The position numbers were made by a program, and so were the translations under genes. A stretch of 7,158 nt of DNA. Origin: Planctomycetia bacterium (lineage in GTDB: Bacteria > Planctomycetota > PLA2 > JAEUHO01). The notes below the pieces were generated by a model. The model saw only the letters and a program-made list of their open reading frames with translations, was not told the DNA's origin and did not search any database. The first letter of the stretch is position 1. Every line of letters begins with the position of its first letter. Positions 6,269-7,158 of the stretch are shown piece by piece. The stretch covers positions 1 to 7,158 of the forward strand of contig JAUXCH010000247.1 in the NCBI GenBank assembly GCA_030618975.1, given 5' to 3'.

Positions 6269-6287
6269 GCGTGCACGGCGGGCACGC
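6269..6287. other. GC hairpin after the RNase H-like gene
   Basis: GCGTGC (6269-6274) and GCACGC (6282-6287) form a perfect 6-bp stem with a 7-nt loop. On the minus strand it lies 11 nt after the stop of the RNase H-like gene and before the start of the membrane-protein gene. No T-run follows, so it might attenuate or stabilise the message rather than end it. A TAGGAT (6262-6257) just downstream resembles the -10 element proposed for xdhC, so a separate promoter for the membrane-protein gene is possible but weakly supported. Confidence 0.3.
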
Positions 6288-6298
6288 GAAACGTCCGA

Positions 6299-6895
6299 TC
6301 AGCGGGTGTGCGCGTCGTCGGCGAGCCGCTCTGCGCGCTCCGCCTCGGGTGGCGTCGGCGAAGGGAGGGGCAGGAAGCCCAGGTCGGCGAACGTCGCCGC
6401 CGTCCGGCGCAGCGCCTCGCCGCACGCAGGCGGCACGGTGCCCGCCCCCGCGCGAACCGCTTCGAGGCGCTCGGCGCCGGCGACGTGGAGCCGTACGGGC
6501 CAGGCGGGCTTGCGGACGGCACGGAGCGCATCGATCGCCGCGCCGACGGCGATCTCGTCCTCCCCGGCGCTGGGAAGTCGCCGGGTGATCTCCCGCCTCC
6601 GATCGCGCCAGCAGAGCAGGATGCCGACGCCGACCCGCCCGTCCGGGCCCGGCGTGCCGGTGTGGATCCAGGCTTCGATGGGCGGCTGCGCGCGGGGGGG
6701 CGGCGTGCCCGGGGGGTCGGTTTCGAGGGGGCGGACCTCCGCGGGCCGGACCGTGTAGGTGCGGTCGTCGTCGGGCTTGTAGCGGAGCTGGGCGTGGCCC
6801 CGGTCGTCGAGGGTCGCCCGCCCCGCCTCGTCGACGAGGATCCAGACCTTGTGGCCCCGATACGAGCGTCGTTCCCATGCCACGTGGCCCGCCAT
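6299..6895 (-). CDS. RNase H-like fold protein, probably lacking catalytic acids
   Basis: A 198-residue protein. Residues 7-57 (WERRSYRGHKVW, then RYKPDDDRTYTVRPAEV) resemble the N-terminal extension that I recall on RNase HI of myxobacteria and relatives. Residues 73-192 have the spacing of an RNase H fold: IEAWIHTGTPGPDGRVGVGI for the first hairpin, then VGAAIDALRAV (117-127) matching the ELxAAixAL helix, LHVAGAERL (136-144) matching the region of the third acid, and AERAERLADDA (185-195) matching NERADELA near the C-terminus. In my alignment by eye, the usual D-E-D-D acids correspond to Gly80, Ala116, about Ala139 and Glu189, so the site looks degenerate; Glu114 lies near the second position. 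RNase HI cleaves RNA in RNA-DNA hybrids; this protein may only bind nucleic acid. ATG at 6895 has GGAGGG 11 nt upstream. It is divergent from carB. Assignment to the fold is moderate; the gene itself is well supported. Confidence 0.7.
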   Translation of the reverse strand: MAGHVAWERRSYRGHKVWILVDEAGRATLDDRGHAQLRYKPDDDRTYTVRPAEVRPLETDPPGTPPPRAQPPIEAWIHTGTPGPDGRVGVGILLCWRDRRREITRRLPSAGEDEIAVGAAIDALRAVRKPAWPVRLHVAGAERLEAVRAGAGTVPPACGEALRRTAATFADLGFLPLPSPTPPEAERAERLADDAHTR

Positions 6896-6940
6896 CCTAC
6901 CCCGATCCCTCCGGCCCTTCGGTTGGGGCTCCCGCCTGGG

Positions 6941-6946
6941 TATCTT
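6941..6946 (+). promoter_or_regulatory. Candidate -10 element for carB
   Basis: TATCTT, preceded by TGGG, lies 36 nt before the carB ATG in the 87-nt divergent gap. Transcription would start near 6953, leaving a leader of about 30 nt that includes GGAGGG (6965-6970), 12 nt before the ATG. No good -35 is found at 16-18 nt. No attenuator, arginine box or riboswitch is evident. Confidence 0.3.
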
Positions 6947-6982
6947 GCTCCCCGCCGATCCACCGGAGGGCCCGCAGAGACC

Positions 6983-7158
6983 ATGCCGCGCCGCGACGAC
7001 ATCCACCGGATCCTGATCCTCGGATCCGGACCCATCGTCATCGGCCAGGCGGCCGAGTTCGACTACTCGGGCACCCAGGCCTGCAAGGCCCTGCGCGAGG
7101 AAGGCTATGAAGTGGTGCTGGTGAACTCGAACCCGACCACCATTATGACTGACCCGTC
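6983..7158 (+). CDS. carB: Carbamoyl-phosphate synthase large subunit, N-terminal fragment
   Basis: The first 58 codons of carB; the gene runs off the end of the window (the full family protein is about 1,070 residues). CarB, with the glutaminase subunit CarA, makes carbamoyl phosphate from glutamine, bicarbonate and two ATP for arginine and pyrimidine synthesis in the cytoplasm. The visible part is the start of the first pre-ATP-grasp domain and is highly conserved: MPRRDDIHRILILGSGPIVI (1-20), then GQAAEFDYSGTQACKALREE (21-40), then VNSNPTTIMTDP (47-58). This nearly matches Escherichia coli CarB, which has GQACEFDYSG where this has GQAAEFDYSG. ATG at 6983 aligns with the family start and has a purine-rich GGAGGG 12 nt upstream. 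carA is not in the window; on the upstream side the neighbour is a divergent gene, so carB is not preceded by carA here. Confidence 0.97.
   Translation, partial: MPRRDDIHRILILGSGPIVIGQAAEFDYSGTQACKALREEGYEVVLVNSNPTTIMTDP

Noticed and set aside
3972..6758. Very long plus-strand open frame (928 codons)
   Set aside because: It is out of frame with the complete HtrA gene and runs antisense to two minus-strand genes. Its translation is Arg/Pro/Gly-rich with no family motif; it is a GC-bias shadow.

Overview
The window is high-GC bacterial chromosome with tightly packed genes and strong G/C preference at third codon positions; that bias is why long shadow reading frames appear on both strands. The taxon cannot be fixed from the sequence alone. 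A carB start, a Gram-negative style envelope set (HtrA, PlsC, CPBP) and a secreted TPR-like protein whose mature end has a 'V-x-L-x-N-G' motif, which I associate with exported Planctomycetota proteins, suggest a high-GC planctomycete. A myxobacterium-like lineage is the main alternative. I see no phage, transposon, CRISPR, tRNA or rRNA signature.

Layout, left to right. (1) 73-2065, minus strand: a two-gene unit of a secreted TPR-like protein followed 13 nt later by a PlsC-type acyltransferase. A plausible sigma70-like promoter (TTGACC, 17 nt, TACTCT) lies just upstream. (2) 2066-2233: a short intergenic stretch with a GC hairpin, an 8-G run and most of an exact-period 15-bp tandem repeat that includes the stop codon of the next gene. 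(3) 2234-3924, minus strand: xdhC followed by a CPBP-type membrane protein, joined by an ATGA stop/start overlap. (4) 3925-4023: a divergent intergenic region. (5) 4024-5484, plus strand: a two-PDZ, HtrA/DegP-type periplasmic serine protease. (6) 5523-6895, minus strand: a small four-helix membrane protein with a likely bacterial PH-like tail, and upstream of it an RNase H-like protein that appears to lack the catalytic acidic residues. (7) 6983 to the window end, plus strand: the first 58 codons of carB, divergent from the RNase H-like gene.

Read together, this is mostly housekeeping and envelope biology: phospholipid synthesis, exported scaffold, envelope protease and membrane proteins, next to the arginine/pyrimidine gene carB. 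xdhC, a molybdenum-hydroxylase maturation factor, has no hydroxylase beside it and is instead coupled to a membrane protein. The features most worth a second look are two likely non-canonical enzymes (the CPBP protein and the RNase H-like protein), the xdhC-CPBP coupling, the 15-bp repeat carrying repeated in-frame stop codons, and the unrecognised four-helix/PH-like protein. I found no clear sign of a wholly new multi-gene system.
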